Assembly (NCBI GenBank): GCA_002840555.1
Contig: PHBJ01000012.1
Coordinates: 124,001 to 188,000 of the forward strand
Origin: Deltaproteobacteria bacterium HGW-Deltaproteobacteria-13
GTDB taxonomy: Bacteria > Desulfobacterota > Syntrophia > Syntrophales > Smithellaceae
Length of the DNA stretch: 64,000 nucleotides
Reading direction: 5' to 3'
Position numbers and translations under genes: made by a program. The notes under the pieces are model-generated. The model was not told where the DNA came from. It ran no database searches and worked only from the letters and a program-made list of their open reading frames with translations. This document shows, in pieces, positions 20,248 through 29,125 of this stretch. The stretch's first letter is position 1. Each line of letters starts with the position of its first letter.

Positions 20248-20943
20248 ATGAAAAAAATATTTTTTAGTGGTGTCGCCATAGCGGCTTTCATGTTGTTCCT
20301 GTCTGCCGGGTCTGTTTTTGCTGCTCCAAATACAGGTTTTTATATTGGTATTGCCGGCGGTTATGTTATCCCTCAGACAATGGAAGTTTCTGATCCTGAT
20401 AATAGTGCCGATAAGTTCGATATAACTTTGAATAATGGTTATCTTCTAAGCATAAAAACAGGTTGGAACACTCCCTTCACTAGAAGAATCATGGCGATGG
20501 AAGTAGAGTATAACTATATCAACAATGATTTCGATAACAGCAAAATTATTCCTTCACCTGTCGATGGCTATCCTTCTACGTTGGATGCAAATATGAGCAT
20601 ACATGCCGTTCTCTTTAATCTCAAAGCACGCTATCCGGAAGGGCCAATCCATCCCTATATTGGGGGTGGCGTTGGTTACGCGTATGCCAGTGTTGGTGAT
20701 ATAACCGACAGGGCGTATGACGGATCGGGCACATACATTTTGACGGGTGAATCAGGAGGAGGGTTCTGCTGGCAGTTTCTGGCCGGTGTGGATATTGATG
20801 TCGCTCCTAATCTGAGTTTAGGCGTAGGCTATAAATACTTAGCGGCCTATCCAAACATTGGTAGTAGTCACAGTGATGGAATCTATGCTGATCTTGATTA
20901 CAGAGCCAGTATTATTACTGCCGGTTTGACCTTTACATTTTAA
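20248..20943 (+). CDS. Outer-membrane beta-barrel protein (second paralog)
   Basis: The 231-residue protein starts at the ATG at 20248, directly after AGGAGG and at the start of the signal peptide (MKKIFFSGVAIAAF..SVFAA). An in-frame ATG at 20200 adds 16 unlikely residues. The mature part has typical Omp_b-brl features: GFYIGIAGGYVIP, PYIGGGVGYAYA, LGVGYKYLA and a C-terminal TFTF. It looks like an 8-10 strand OprF/Ail-type barrel. It shares the leader and signal peptide with the upstream gene. Confidence 0.86.
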   Translation: MKKIFFSGVAIAAFMLFLSAGSVFAAPNTGFYIGIAGGYVIPQTMEVSDPDNSADKFDITLNNGYLLSIKTGWNTPFTRRIMAMEVEYNYINNDFDNSKIIPSPVDGYPSTLDANMSIHAVLFNLKARYPEGPIHPYIGGGVGYAYASVGDITDRAYDGSGTYILTGESGGGFCWQFLAGVDIDVAPNLSLGVGYKYLAAYPNIGSSHSDGIYADLDYRASIITAGLTFTF

Positions 20944-21018
20944 GGGTGATTTAATAGTCGGATAGAAGAGCTTAATCATTGCGGCGGTTAAAGATTTTTC
21001 CATGGAGTCCGCAATTCT

Positions 21019-23997
21019 CTAGTCATCCGAAAGATGTTCCAGAATAAGTTTCCCATCCAGCCGCTTATTGGCTTCATTTAATTTTTCCGGAGCGGAATAT
21101 ACAGCCACGGCCGCCGATTTTGCCGCTTGCGAAAAATAATCAACCAAAGTGTTTTTTAATTTTTGCGGAGTAGCCGACAGGATATTGTTTCTGAATGTTT
21201 GGCGCATATCGTCTTTAATTTCGGAAAAGCTGCGCATCAGGGAGATATAACCGCGGCCTGCCGGATCTAATGGTTTGTCCACCATGCCAATGGTGCTGAT
21301 GATTGCCTTCTCCATTTCACCCGCGGAAATTTCATTTTGGGAGTAGAAGACTTGCGCGTCTTTGAATACCTGCAATGTTTCCACAATGTGCGGGTCGCGA
21401 TAGGAAAGAAAAGAAAATAATCCCATCAACGGATCAAAGGAGGACATGCCTCCGTAAGCGCCGCCCTGAACACGAATATGCTTGTAAAGATAACTGTTGG
21501 ATAATTCTTTGGCCGAAATCATTAAAAGGGGACAAGCCGGATCGGTGTAAGCAGGCGTTTTCAAAACATAGGCGACATAAGAGACCTGCGCCGGTATGGA
21601 AATCCCGGCAAATACAGGAGCCAGCAGGGGTTTGCCCGCCGGCTTTGCCGTTGCCGAAGCCGGAAGCTTATTGAGAAGTTCCGAAATATTTTCTTTGACG
21701 ATATTCAACCCTTTAGTGTCGGCGGTTAAATTGATAACAAGATTTTCTCTGTTAAAGACGATTTTTCGTAACAATTCCAGTTTCTCGCGCAGATCTTGTT
21801 TTTCCCGGCCGAAATGATTGGCTGTATTCTGCACAAATTTCAATTGCGTGCGTCCATGCCATTGTTCATCCCGGTAAGCGGGCGTGGTGAGCGCGGCGCC
21901 TGCCGCCATTTTGGCAAAAATGTGGCCGGAAGGGACAATGGCCGATTGCAGATTATTTTTTCTTTCGGCTATCAAATCCTTCATTCGCGCGTCCGCGTTA
22001 AGATCACTGGCGAAAATAATATCGCTTAAGATGTTGATCGCGTCCGGCAAATTGCGATAAAGCGCATTGAAAGAAATGATCACTTTCTGCCAGGTCGCGC
22101 CTGCATCCGCGGTGAAGCCCGTGGCCAGATCATAGCCCAAGCCGCCCATTTTCAGGGCGATGCGTTTGGCCATTTCCTCATACGTGAAGCCGGCGGCTCC
22201 CATTCCGGTAATCATTTTGCCCATCAGCGGAAGGTAAGGCTGAAGCGCTTCCGGCACATGCGCTATATCAAAAGCCAAATCCACATAGGCGATCCCGTTG
22301 GTGAAAATTTCGTGTTCGAGAGCCGGTACTCCTGCGATGAAAGAATTTTGTGTGGGAATGGTATCTATTGATCGGGGAATATCTTCGAGTTTCAGCTTGG
22401 GTATGGTTGCCGCAGCCTCGGGCGAATCCTGCCGGGCCTGAAATTCCTTCAACTCTTTTGCCTGGACGTTTATTTGCGCCAGTTTGCTTTCCGGCAGTGA
22501 TGATTTCAGCTTAGCCATTTTCTCCTGATAAATTTTTTCTTTTTTCTCATTGAAATCAACATCCGGTTCCATAATCGCCAAAATGCGATGGAGATTATCC
22601 ACGAACCATTGCTGTGTCATCTTCTGAAAAATTTGAGGATCATCCGTCCAGCGCCGGCGGATAGTTTCAATCGCCTGCGGAAAATCCAATCCGATTAACG
22701 GATCGCCGTCATAGAGCCATGTTTGAAAGACGCCGCCCATCAAAGAAATGCCGTAAGGGTAAGAGCCGCGAACTATTTCCTTGCCGTGAAACTCAACCTG
22801 ATGCAGCACGCCTTCGATCAGTTCCTTATCAAAACCATCAATAACAATATTCCGTAATGTGTCAAAAATCAGTTTTTCAATTTTTTCCACATCCGAACTT
22901 TGCGTATTTCTTAAACCCACGCAAAACATTAATTGCTTCAAGTCTGCTTCCATACCGCACACCGGCGTCAGATCTTCCCCCAGGCCGGAATCGATCAACG
23001 CTTTGCGCAGAGGACTGGCGGCGCTGCCTACAAGGAGGGCTGATATGATCTCCAGCATCAGAGACGTTTCATAATCCGTGTTGTCGGACATCATCCAGGC
23101 CATGTTTACCATGGTTTTGTGTTCAAGAGATTCGTCTTTTCCTATGGGATAAAGGCTCCGGACGACACGGGGGGCTCTCAGGCGCTCCTGGCTTTTAATA
23201 GATGAGTTTATTTCCACGCGCTCAAAACCGTCGAGCATTTCGGAGAGAAACGCCAGATGCTCGGATGTGGCGATGTCGCCATAAATAAAAAACCGCGCGT
23301 TGGTCGGCGAATAATAAGTGCGATGAAATTCCCGAAACTGTTCGTAGGTGAGGGTGGGAATCACATCGGGATCGCCGCCCGAATCAAAAGCGTAAACACT
23401 GTCGGGATAGAGATTTTCCTGCAGGACTTTGAACATCAGGGAATCCGCAGATGAATAGGCGCCCTTCATTTCATTGTAAACGATGCCGGAAATAATCAGA
23501 TCGCTGGATAAATCATCCGGCGTGGAAAATTCAAGATGGTGGCCTTCCTGAAGAAAAGTTTCCTGAAGCATCCGCGGATGCAGGACTAAATCGATATAAA
23601 CACGGGCGAGGTTGAAAAAATCGCTTTTGATCTGGCTGGCGACCGGATAAATGGTCTTATCCGGATAAGTGAAGGCGTTGATAAAAGTTTGCAGGGTCGA
23701 ACGCATTAATTCTTTAAAAACGTCTTTCAGCGGATATTTTTCGGAACCCGCCAGTACGGAATGTTCCAGGATATGCGGCAGTCCCGTGGAATCGGACGGC
23801 GGAGTGCGAAATCCAATCGCAAATAAATTTTCATGGTCAAACGAGTGCAGGTGCAAAACTTTTGCTCCTGTCTTTTTATGCTCGATTTCATAGGCCGTAA
23901 CCCGGATTTCGGGGAACGTTTTCACGCGTGCAATTTTAAATCCGTGTAATTCTTCACCGGCTTGCAATGTCGGCTCGGGGAAATGCGATTGAGACAT
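21019..23997 (-). CDS. M16C zinc metallopeptidase (PreP/Cym1-like)
   Basis: The 992-residue protein has the inverted zinc motif HILEH at 75-79 and the downstream Glu region (GIVYNEMKGAYSSADS), followed by the four-domain layout of M16C (HXXEH domain, M16 inactive domain, linker, second pair). C-terminal signatures include RVQGGAYGGMSSFDP. Eukaryotic PreP degrades targeting peptides; bacterial members are thought to degrade oligopeptides. No signal peptide is present, so it is probably cytoplasmic. AGGAG lies 9 bases before the ATG. Length fits the family. Confidence 0.95.
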   Translation of the reverse strand: MSQSHFPEPTLQAGEELHGFKIARVKTFPEIRVTAYEIEHKKTGAKVLHLHSFDHENLFAIGFRTPPSDSTGLPHILEHSVLAGSEKYPLKDVFKELMRSTLQTFINAFTYPDKTIYPVASQIKSDFFNLARVYIDLVLHPRMLQETFLQEGHHLEFSTPDDLSSDLIISGIVYNEMKGAYSSADSLMFKVLQENLYPDSVYAFDSGGDPDVIPTLTYEQFREFHRTYYSPTNARFFIYGDIATSEHLAFLSEMLDGFERVEINSSIKSQERLRAPRVVRSLYPIGKDESLEHKTMVNMAWMMSDNTDYETSLMLEIISALLVGSAASPLRKALIDSGLGEDLTPVCGMEADLKQLMFCVGLRNTQSSDVEKIEKLIFDTLRNIVIDGFDKELIEGVLHQVEFHGKEIVRGSYPYGISLMGGVFQTWLYDGDPLIGLDFPQAIETIRRRWTDDPQIFQKMTQQWFVDNLHRILAIMEPDVDFNEKKEKIYQEKMAKLKSSLPESKLAQINVQAKELKEFQARQDSPEAAATIPKLKLEDIPRSIDTIPTQNSFIAGVPALEHEIFTNGIAYVDLAFDIAHVPEALQPYLPLMGKMITGMGAAGFTYEEMAKRIALKMGGLGYDLATGFTADAGATWQKVIISFNALYRNLPDAINILSDIIFASDLNADARMKDLIAERKNNLQSAIVPSGHIFAKMAAGAALTTPAYRDEQWHGRTQLKFVQNTANHFGREKQDLREKLELLRKIVFNRENLVINLTADTKGLNIVKENISELLNKLPASATAKPAGKPLLAPVFAGISIPAQVSYVAYVLKTPAYTDPACPLLMISAKELSNSYLYKHIRVQGGAYGGMSSFDPLMGLFSFLSYRDPHIVETLQVFKDAQVFYSQNEISAGEMEKAIISTIGMVDKPLDPAGRGYISLMRSFSEIKDDMRQTFRNNILSATPQKLKNTLVDYFSQAAKSAAVAVYSAPEKLNEANKRLDGKLILEHLSDD

Positions 23998-24027
23998 TCA
24001 ATGATACTCCTGTTCTTTTTAATTCCG

Positions 24028-24870
24028 TTAGATTGATATATTTTTGACGTCCAGCAGTGAATTGGCAATGGCCCAGATTAAAATCAAGACTGTAAGCAGG
24101 ATACAGGCATAGGCCAAAAGCTTGATCCATGCGCTTTCCTGCTTATTATCGTTATAGCCCATCAGGAAGGCCAGGCCTATTCCCGACAATATTCCGCCGC
24201 CATGTGCCCAGTTATTGATACCGCTGAATATAAGTCCGAAAACTACCAACCCCGCGATCCATCCCAATGCCTGTTTATATATGGCTTCTCCATAAGAGTC
24301 GCCGCGGCTTTTGCCGTAATAGATAATGGCGCCGATTAATCCGCAGATACTGGCGGAAGCTCCGATGGTGAAGGGAACCCCAAACAAAACGGAAGCGGCA
24401 AAACCGCAGGCTCCGGTAATAATATAGAGATTAATAAAGCGATGGAAGCCGAATTCCCTCAGCACGAAAGGACCCAGCTGGTATAAGGCCATCATGTTAA
24501 AGAGAATATGAAAAATTCCGCCGTGCAAAAATGAAGCGGAAATTAAAGTCCAGAAACGATGAGCTCCGATAACAGGAATCGTACCGCTTGCTCCCAGTAA
24601 GAAAAGACTGTCGCCTGATGGCGAAAGCAAATTGAAAGCGCCTCCGCCGGCAAGGATTCCTTGCGGATCTAAAATCAGAGACAGAACATAAAAAGCAATG
24701 TTAACATAAATAATTGTTCTGACCGGGTCTGAGCCTAAAAAAATTTTCCGGATCACGCCGGCCGTATTGTGCAAACCGGGACGAATAAGTCCGCAATAAG
24801 GGCAGACAGGTTCGTCCACACTGATTAATTTGCGGCAATTGGGGCAAAGAATCGATTTTCTTTCTGACAT
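24028..24870 (-). CDS. Rhomboid intramembrane serine protease with N-terminal zinc ribbon
   Basis: The 280-residue protein has a CxxC...CxxC zinc ribbon at residues 9-26 (CPNC, CPYC), then a six-to-seven-helix rhomboid fold. The catalytic pair is Ser172 (GASASICG) and His223 (NWAHGGG), and the HILFNMMALY motif (His121, Asn125) is present. Rhomboids cleave membrane helices. The SD (GAGG, 7 bases before ATG) lies inside the terminal inverted repeat of the adjacent palindromic element, so insertion of that element replaced the native leader. The substrate is unknown. Confidence 0.93.
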   Translation of the reverse strand: MSERKSILCPNCRKLISVDEPVCPYCGLIRPGLHNTAGVIRKIFLGSDPVRTIIYVNIAFYVLSLILDPQGILAGGGAFNLLSPSGDSLFLLGASGTIPVIGAHRFWTLISASFLHGGIFHILFNMMALYQLGPFVLREFGFHRFINLYIITGACGFAASVLFGVPFTIGASASICGLIGAIIYYGKSRGDSYGEAIYKQALGWIAGLVVFGLIFSGINNWAHGGGILSGIGLAFLMGYNDNKQESAWIKLLAYACILLTVLILIWAIANSLLDVKNISI

Positions 24871-25018
24871 TTAACGACCTCGTAAAAAGTCCATGTGCTG
24901 CGTTGCACGGCATTCCTCCCCGGCCTTCGCCGGGGCAGGCTTGCGGCGTATTAAAATATACGCCTCATTCCTCGGCATTTGTGCGCCTTGCCCCTGGAGC
25001 TTTTTACGAGGCCGTTTA
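24871..25018. mobile_element. MITE-like palindromic element abutting the rhomboid start codon
   Basis: The ends are inverted repeats of about 22 bases (left ACCTCGTAAAAAGTCCA, right TGGAGCTTTTTACGAGG, differing by one indel and one substitution near the tip). Inside are two more hairpins, CCCCGGC-CTTC-GCCGGGG (24917-24934) and GGCGTAT/ATACGCC (24945-24964). At about 148 bases with no ORF, this is the size and form of a non-autonomous element. The left end stops at the base next to the rhomboid ATG. The rest of the gap, to 25169, holds nothing else I recognise. Confidence 0.8.
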
Positions 25019-25169
25019 CAGCAGATAAGTAATATAATTTTTTTAAGCGCATAATTTCCTTTTTAAGACATAGTTAATTAACAAGATTAGTTCGAGTTGT
25101 AAAGAAAAATACCATTGATCATTGACGGTCGCTTCGTCTATATGTTATTAAGATCAAAGGGGAATTATT

Positions 25170-26342
25170 TTGCAGATCAAAGACCGGATAATAATAAAAA
25201 TTGATTCAGTGGCCTTCGGCGGTGAAGGAGTGGGACGTATTGATAATTTTGTTGTTTTTGTTCCATTTTCCGCACCGGGCGATGAATTGGAAGTTGAAAT
25301 AACTCAATTGAAAAAGAGATTTGTCCGGGGCAGGATATTAAAAATAATCAAACCCTCTCCATGGCGGACAAAACCTTTGTGCCGTTATTATGAAAAATGC
25401 GGCGGATGCTGCTATCAGCATCTGGATTATGAATATCAGCTGTCCATCAAAAAGAAGCAGGTACAGGAAGCTTTCTGGAAAATCGGTAAAATCGGGAATC
25501 CGCCTGTTTTGGACGCGGTAGCCTCACCGATGATTTATAATTACCGCGGCAAAGCTCAGTATCACGCCCGATTTATGCCGGATAGATGGGAAATCGGTTT
25601 TTTAGATATTTCCGGCGGCAAGCTTGTGGATATCGAAAATTGCGGGATAATGGAAGAAACCATTAATGAAAAAATACGCGCTTTGCGGGAGAATAAAGGC
25701 CTGAGGCATAATAAAGATGCGCCGTTGACAATATGGTCAGACTGTCCGGCCGGCCAGCCCGGTAAAAAAGAGTCAGTTATCAGAACCGTTAAAGGAGAAA
25801 ATTTTCTGGTTCCCCGCGATGGATTTTTTCAGGCCAATTTATATCTGACGGATAGATTGGTGGATGAGGTCTGCCGTTTGGCTGCGGCCGATAAAATTAA
25901 TACTCTTGTTGATGCCTGTTGCGGGAGCGGGCTTTTTTCTATTTTTCTTTCGTCCTGCGCCAAAGAGGTCATTGGCATAGAAATAAATGAAAAAGCGGTA
26001 AAATATGCGCAAATCAATGCCGAAAATCTGGGCGTAAAAAATGTAAGATTTATTCACGGGGATATTGGAAAAGTCTTGCGGGAAAGATTTCTGCCGCAGG
26101 GGGATAAGGTCGATTTGATCGTTCTTGATCCTCCCCGCACGGGCTGTGAAAAAACAGTGCTGCAATCCATTGCAGATTTGCGCCCCCGTAAAATTATATA
26201 TATTTCCTGCAATCCGGCCACACAGGCGCGGGATGTTCAATATTTAAATGGATGCGGTTATAATCTGCTCAGTCTCCTGCCCGTTGATATGTTCCCGCAA
26301 ACAAGTCATGTTGAAGTTATTGGATTATTGGCGCTAAAATAA
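25170..26342 (+). CDS. RNA (uracil-5-)-methyltransferase, RlmD/TrmA family
   Basis: The 390-residue protein has an N-terminal TRAM domain (residues 1-60, DSVAFGGEGVGRI), an Fe-S cysteine cluster CRYYEKCGGC near residue 70, and a Rossmann methyltransferase domain (VDACCGSGLFSIFL, IVLDPPRTGCE). The catalytic Cys is in YISCNPATQARD near residue 345. These enzymes make m5U in 23S rRNA or tRNA using SAM. The start is TTG with AAAGGGG upstream. It cannot be assigned to position 747, 1939 or tRNA U54 from sequence alone. Confidence 0.93.
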   Translation: MQIKDRIIIKIDSVAFGGEGVGRIDNFVVFVPFSAPGDELEVEITQLKKRFVRGRILKIIKPSPWRTKPLCRYYEKCGGCCYQHLDYEYQLSIKKKQVQEAFWKIGKIGNPPVLDAVASPMIYNYRGKAQYHARFMPDRWEIGFLDISGGKLVDIENCGIMEETINEKIRALRENKGLRHNKDAPLTIWSDCPAGQPGKKESVIRTVKGENFLVPRDGFFQANLYLTDRLVDEVCRLAAADKINTLVDACCGSGLFSIFLSSCAKEVIGIEINEKAVKYAQINAENLGVKNVRFIHGDIGKVLRERFLPQGDKVDLIVLDPPRTGCEKTVLQSIADLRPRKIIYISCNPATQARDVQYLNGCGYNLLSLLPVDMFPQTSHVEVIGLLALK

Positions 26343-26464
26343 TAAATTAATTGTAATTTCATGAAGAAAATTAATCTTATCTGTGGTAATAATATTTATA
26401 GCTTTAAAGCAAAAAAATTGTTATTTCAAAAATAAACCATATCATAAACACAAGGAGAGGAAAA

Positions 26465-26962
26465 ATGGCATCAAAGAGCAAGAATGTAAGGGTTGAACAA
26501 CTCCGGGTATTTGAAAAAAAACTGGCCCTGCGATTACAGCAATTGGATCAAAAAGGGATCGGCAAAGAAAAAGCTCAGAGCGATCCTGTTGTTAAAAGCC
26601 TGAAATCAAAAATTAGAGAGACCAATGTAAGGATTGCGGCATCGGAAAAATTAATCAAGCGTGCTCAGGAATTAGCGCAGGCGAAGGCGCAAAAGCTGGC
26701 TGAACCGGCAAAGAAAGAAGAAAAATCAAAACCGGCTCCGGAAGCAAAACAGGCCGAGCCGAAACAAAAAAAGAAAGCGGAAACTGCAGAAAAAGAAGCT
26801 AAGAAACAACCGGCCACTAAAGATGAAGCTCCGGTAAAAGAACCCAAGAAGGAATCGGCGGCCACGGATGAAGCGGCGCCGAAAAAAGCCAAGAAACAGC
26901 CGTCTGCTGATGGTGAAGCAGTGCCCAAGAAGAAAACTGCCAAGAAAAAAGAAGAAGAATAA
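26465..26962 (+). CDS. Lys/Ala/Glu-rich protein with histone H1-like tail
   Basis: The 165-residue protein has a helical N-terminal half (residues 1-80, VEQLRVFEKKLALRLQQLD). The C-terminal half is low-complexity Lys/Ala/Pro/Glu sequence with KK-rich repeats (KKAKKQPSADGE, KKKTAKKKEEE). I recognise no enzyme. The tail resembles bacterial histone H1-like or ribosome-associated proteins, so nucleic-acid binding is a reasonable guess, but the tail is mixed in charge. AAGGAGAGG precedes the ATG and a strong terminator follows. Confidence 0.75.
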   Translation: MASKSKNVRVEQLRVFEKKLALRLQQLDQKGIGKEKAQSDPVVKSLKSKIRETNVRIAASEKLIKRAQELAQAKAQKLAEPAKKEEKSKPAPEAKQAEPKQKKKAETAEKEAKKQPATKDEAPVKEPKKESAATDEAAPKKAKKQPSADGEAVPKKKTAKKKEEE

Positions 26963-26981
26963 GATTTATATTCAGATCAAT

Positions 26982-27017
26982 AAAAAAGGACAATTTGAGA
27001 AAATTGTCCTTTTTTTA
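26982..27017. terminator. Bidirectional rho-independent terminator
   Basis: AAAAAAGGACAATTT pairs with AAATTGTCCTTTTTTT around a 4-5 base loop. It lies between the Lys-rich gene and the convergent tRNA-Glu. Confidence 0.93.
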
Positions 27018-27026
27018 TTTGTGTTT

Positions 27027-27102
27027 TGGCGTCCCCACGGGGAGTCGAACCCCGGTTACAGCCGTGAAAGGGCCGTGTCCTAGGCCACTAGACGATAGGG
27101 AC
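27027..27102 (-). tRNA. tRNA-Glu (anticodon UUC)
   Basis: On the minus strand the acceptor GTCCCTA pairs imperfectly with TGGGGAC, the anticodon stem CGGCC/GGCTG closes loop CTTTCAC (anticodon TTC), and the T-arm contains GGTTCGACTCC. CCA is encoded. Length is 76 nt. It closely matches the E. coli tRNA-Glu layout. Confidence 0.97.
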
Positions 27103-27131
27103 GTCCTAGAGCCTTTTTATGTAAGTTGCGT

Positions 27132-27160
27132 TTTATATATTGATAAAATCATAATGTCAA
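27132..27160 (-). promoter_or_regulatory. Sigma70-type promoter for tRNA-Glu
   Basis: TTGACA (27160-27155) and TATAAA (27137-27132) are separated by 17 bases on the minus strand, about 30 bases before the tRNA. The rest of the 27103-27387 gap is A+T-rich with nothing else visible. Confidence 0.8.
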
Positions 27161-27387
27161 GCATTGACTAACAAATTAATTCATAAAAAAATAACTCTAA
27201 TATTAACAGTCTTGTTGATCCGGCAAGCATTGGAAATATTCAGAAAAAATTAAACTTTCATTTGAAATTGAAGATTTGCCTATGTTTGAAATCTGCCATT
27301 TAGAAAATTACTGATTTCAAAGAACTACTTTACAAACAACAAAATCCGTTTAACTTCTAATGCTTCTGGATATATTTTTTAATGTTG

Positions 27388-28092
27388 TTATTTTATATAT
27401 CCCGCCTTAATGGCGTCTTCAACGGCCTTATTGTATTTGGATGCCTTAGCCGCCGCAACGATTTTATGATCTTTGGCCAGTTTCCTCATGTGCTTTAAAC
27501 TTTTAAGCGGAGTCGTTTTGATCAACATATTTGCGACAGATTTTGGTAAACCTTTGCCCAGATCCGGATCAACCGCCAGACTTATCCTCGTGTGTCCCTG
27601 GTCCATCCACTCAAGTGTAAACACTGAACTAAATGAAGGCATTCTGATGTATCCCTTGCCTGCATCATGAGGGATTTCAGTGGTTAAGTCGCCATGAACG
27701 ATAACCATTCCTTTGTCATATTTATTTTCTACATAGCTTTTAATGACCATATCCCTGTCTGTAAACAGATCAACATGCTGACGGAACCAGAATATAAAAA
27801 CATCGTTTTGATCATCTACTACTTTTAATATTTTTGTGTCTTTGCAATCTTGCATCCATTCCGGATAGTTGGCAATATCCCTGATGATCAAGCCCAGTAC
27901 GTCCATTCTAGCGGGGATGACGCATGTAGCTTTAGCGGCGATATATTCTTTACCGGGAACCGCGCTGGTGTATACTTGACAGTTGTCTTCGGTATCGACA
28001 AGTTTCCATTGATACTTATCAGCGGCAAAACCGGTTGTAGCAACAATCAAAAGCATCAATACTACGGTAACGATAACATTTTTTTTTGACAT
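27388..28092 (-). CDS. Secreted START/SRPBCC-domain protein (copy 1)
   Basis: The 234-residue protein has a signal peptide (residues 1-23, VVLMLLIVATTGFAA) followed by a START-like lipid-binding fold (WKLVDTEDNCQVYTS..., IANYPEWMQDCKDTKIL, GYIRMPSFSSVFTLEW). START domains bind lipids or other hydrophobic ligands in a deep pocket. The neighbouring gene at 28214 is a clear tandem duplicate with the same signal peptide and near-identical central motifs. AGGAGG lies 6-7 bases before the ATG. The ligand is unknown. Confidence 0.85.
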   Translation of the reverse strand: MSKKNVIVTVVLMLLIVATTGFAADKYQWKLVDTEDNCQVYTSAVPGKEYIAAKATCVIPARMDVLGLIIRDIANYPEWMQDCKDTKILKVVDDQNDVFIFWFRQHVDLFTDRDMVIKSYVENKYDKGMVIVHGDLTTEIPHDAGKGYIRMPSFSSVFTLEWMDQGHTRISLAVDPDLGKGLPKSVANMLIKTTPLKSLKHMRKLAKDHKIVAAAKASKYNKAVEDAIKAGYIK

Positions 28093-28145
28093 GAAAATCC
28101 TCCTGCGAAATTTGATATATTATTATATTGACTTCAATATAACTT

Positions 28146-28185
28146 TAAAAATAATAGAAAGGCGGGTCATGGAATGGCCCGCCTT
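28146..28185 (-). terminator. Terminator of START-protein copy 2
   Basis: AAGGCGGG pairs with CCCGCCTT around an 11-base loop. On the minus strand it is followed by TTCTATTATTTTT. It sits between the two START genes, so copy 1 probably has its own promoter. Confidence 0.7.
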
Positions 28186-28213
28186 GTATTAGATTTACGG
28201 GAAGGCCGGGTAA

Positions 28214-28915
28214 TTATTTATGTCCGGATTTAACAAAATCCTCAGCCATCTTATTGTATTTAGATGTCCTGGCGGCTTCAATATAGTTGCTCTTTTTCAC
28301 CATGTGCATCATCTTCTTTAAACTTTTATATGGAATTGATTTGATCGTTTTATTCGCGATTCCGGTCGGAACTCCCGGGCCAAGGTCAGGATCGATCATA
28401 AAGGTTACCTTGGTATTTTCACGGTCAACCCATTGAAGCGTGTATAATGAATAAAATGCAGGCATCCTGACATATCCTTTTTTCGCATCATAGGGTATTT
28501 CATTGGTTGAATCGGCGTAAACCAGATTTGTGCCATTCTTCATATCAATGACGGTCTTGCTTTTGAGAACCATATCCCTGTCCGTAAGCAGCGTAACATG
28601 CTGACGGAACCAGAATATGAACACATCATTCTGGTCATCAACAACTTTTAACATTTTTGTTTCTTTGCAATCCGACATCCATTCCGGATAATTGGCAATA
28701 TCTCTGAGAACGGTGGCAACGACTTCTATTCTGGCTGGAATAAGGCATGTGGTCTTAGCCGCTATGTATTCTTTGCCGGGAACCGCACTTGTATATATCT
28801 GGCAGTTATCTTCGGTATCGGCAAGTTTCCATTGATACTTGTCAGCGGCAAAACCGGTTGTTGCAACAATCAAAAGCATCAGTACTAAGGTAATAATAAC
28901 GTTTCTTCTAGACAT
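28214..28915 (-). CDS. Secreted START/SRPBCC-domain protein (copy 2)
   Basis: The 233-residue protein is the paralog of the gene at 27388. The signal peptide is nearly identical, and stretches such as KYQWKLADTEDNCQIYTSA and FIFWFRQHVTLLTDRDMV recur with few changes; the C-terminal helix differs (KMMHMVKKSNYIEAARTSK). An AGGAGG SD precedes the ATG. The higher similarity in the N-terminal third suggests a recent duplication or gene conversion. Confidence 0.85.
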   Translation of the reverse strand: MSRRNVIITLVLMLLIVATTGFAADKYQWKLADTEDNCQIYTSAVPGKEYIAAKTTCLIPARIEVVATVLRDIANYPEWMSDCKETKMLKVVDDQNDVFIFWFRQHVTLLTDRDMVLKSKTVIDMKNGTNLVYADSTNEIPYDAKKGYVRMPAFYSLYTLQWVDRENTKVTFMIDPDLGPGVPTGIANKTIKSIPYKSLKKMMHMVKKSNYIEAARTSKYNKMAEDFVKSGHK

Positions 28916-29026
28916 AAAAATCCTCCTGTTTTTTATTAATAATACTCTTCTCTTGACCTGAAAATTGCAATGATGCGGAGTCTATTGCATGTAGAGAGTG
29001 ATTTGTCAAGAAATATACGGAACTGG

Positions 29027-29055
29027 TTGAACCACTCACTCTGCTGTGGTATAAT
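29027..29055 (+). promoter_or_regulatory. Sigma70-type promoter with extended -10 for the Rho_N-like gene
   Basis: TTGAAC (29027-29032), a 17-base spacer and a perfect TATAAT (29050-29055) preceded by TGG (extended -10). It lies 70 bases before the ATG at 29126. Confidence 0.8.
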
Positions 29056-29125
29056 AACATTACACATTTTTTTGCATTGCAATTTGATTCCCGAAATATA
29101 TAAACAACAAGGAGGTCCATGAGCG

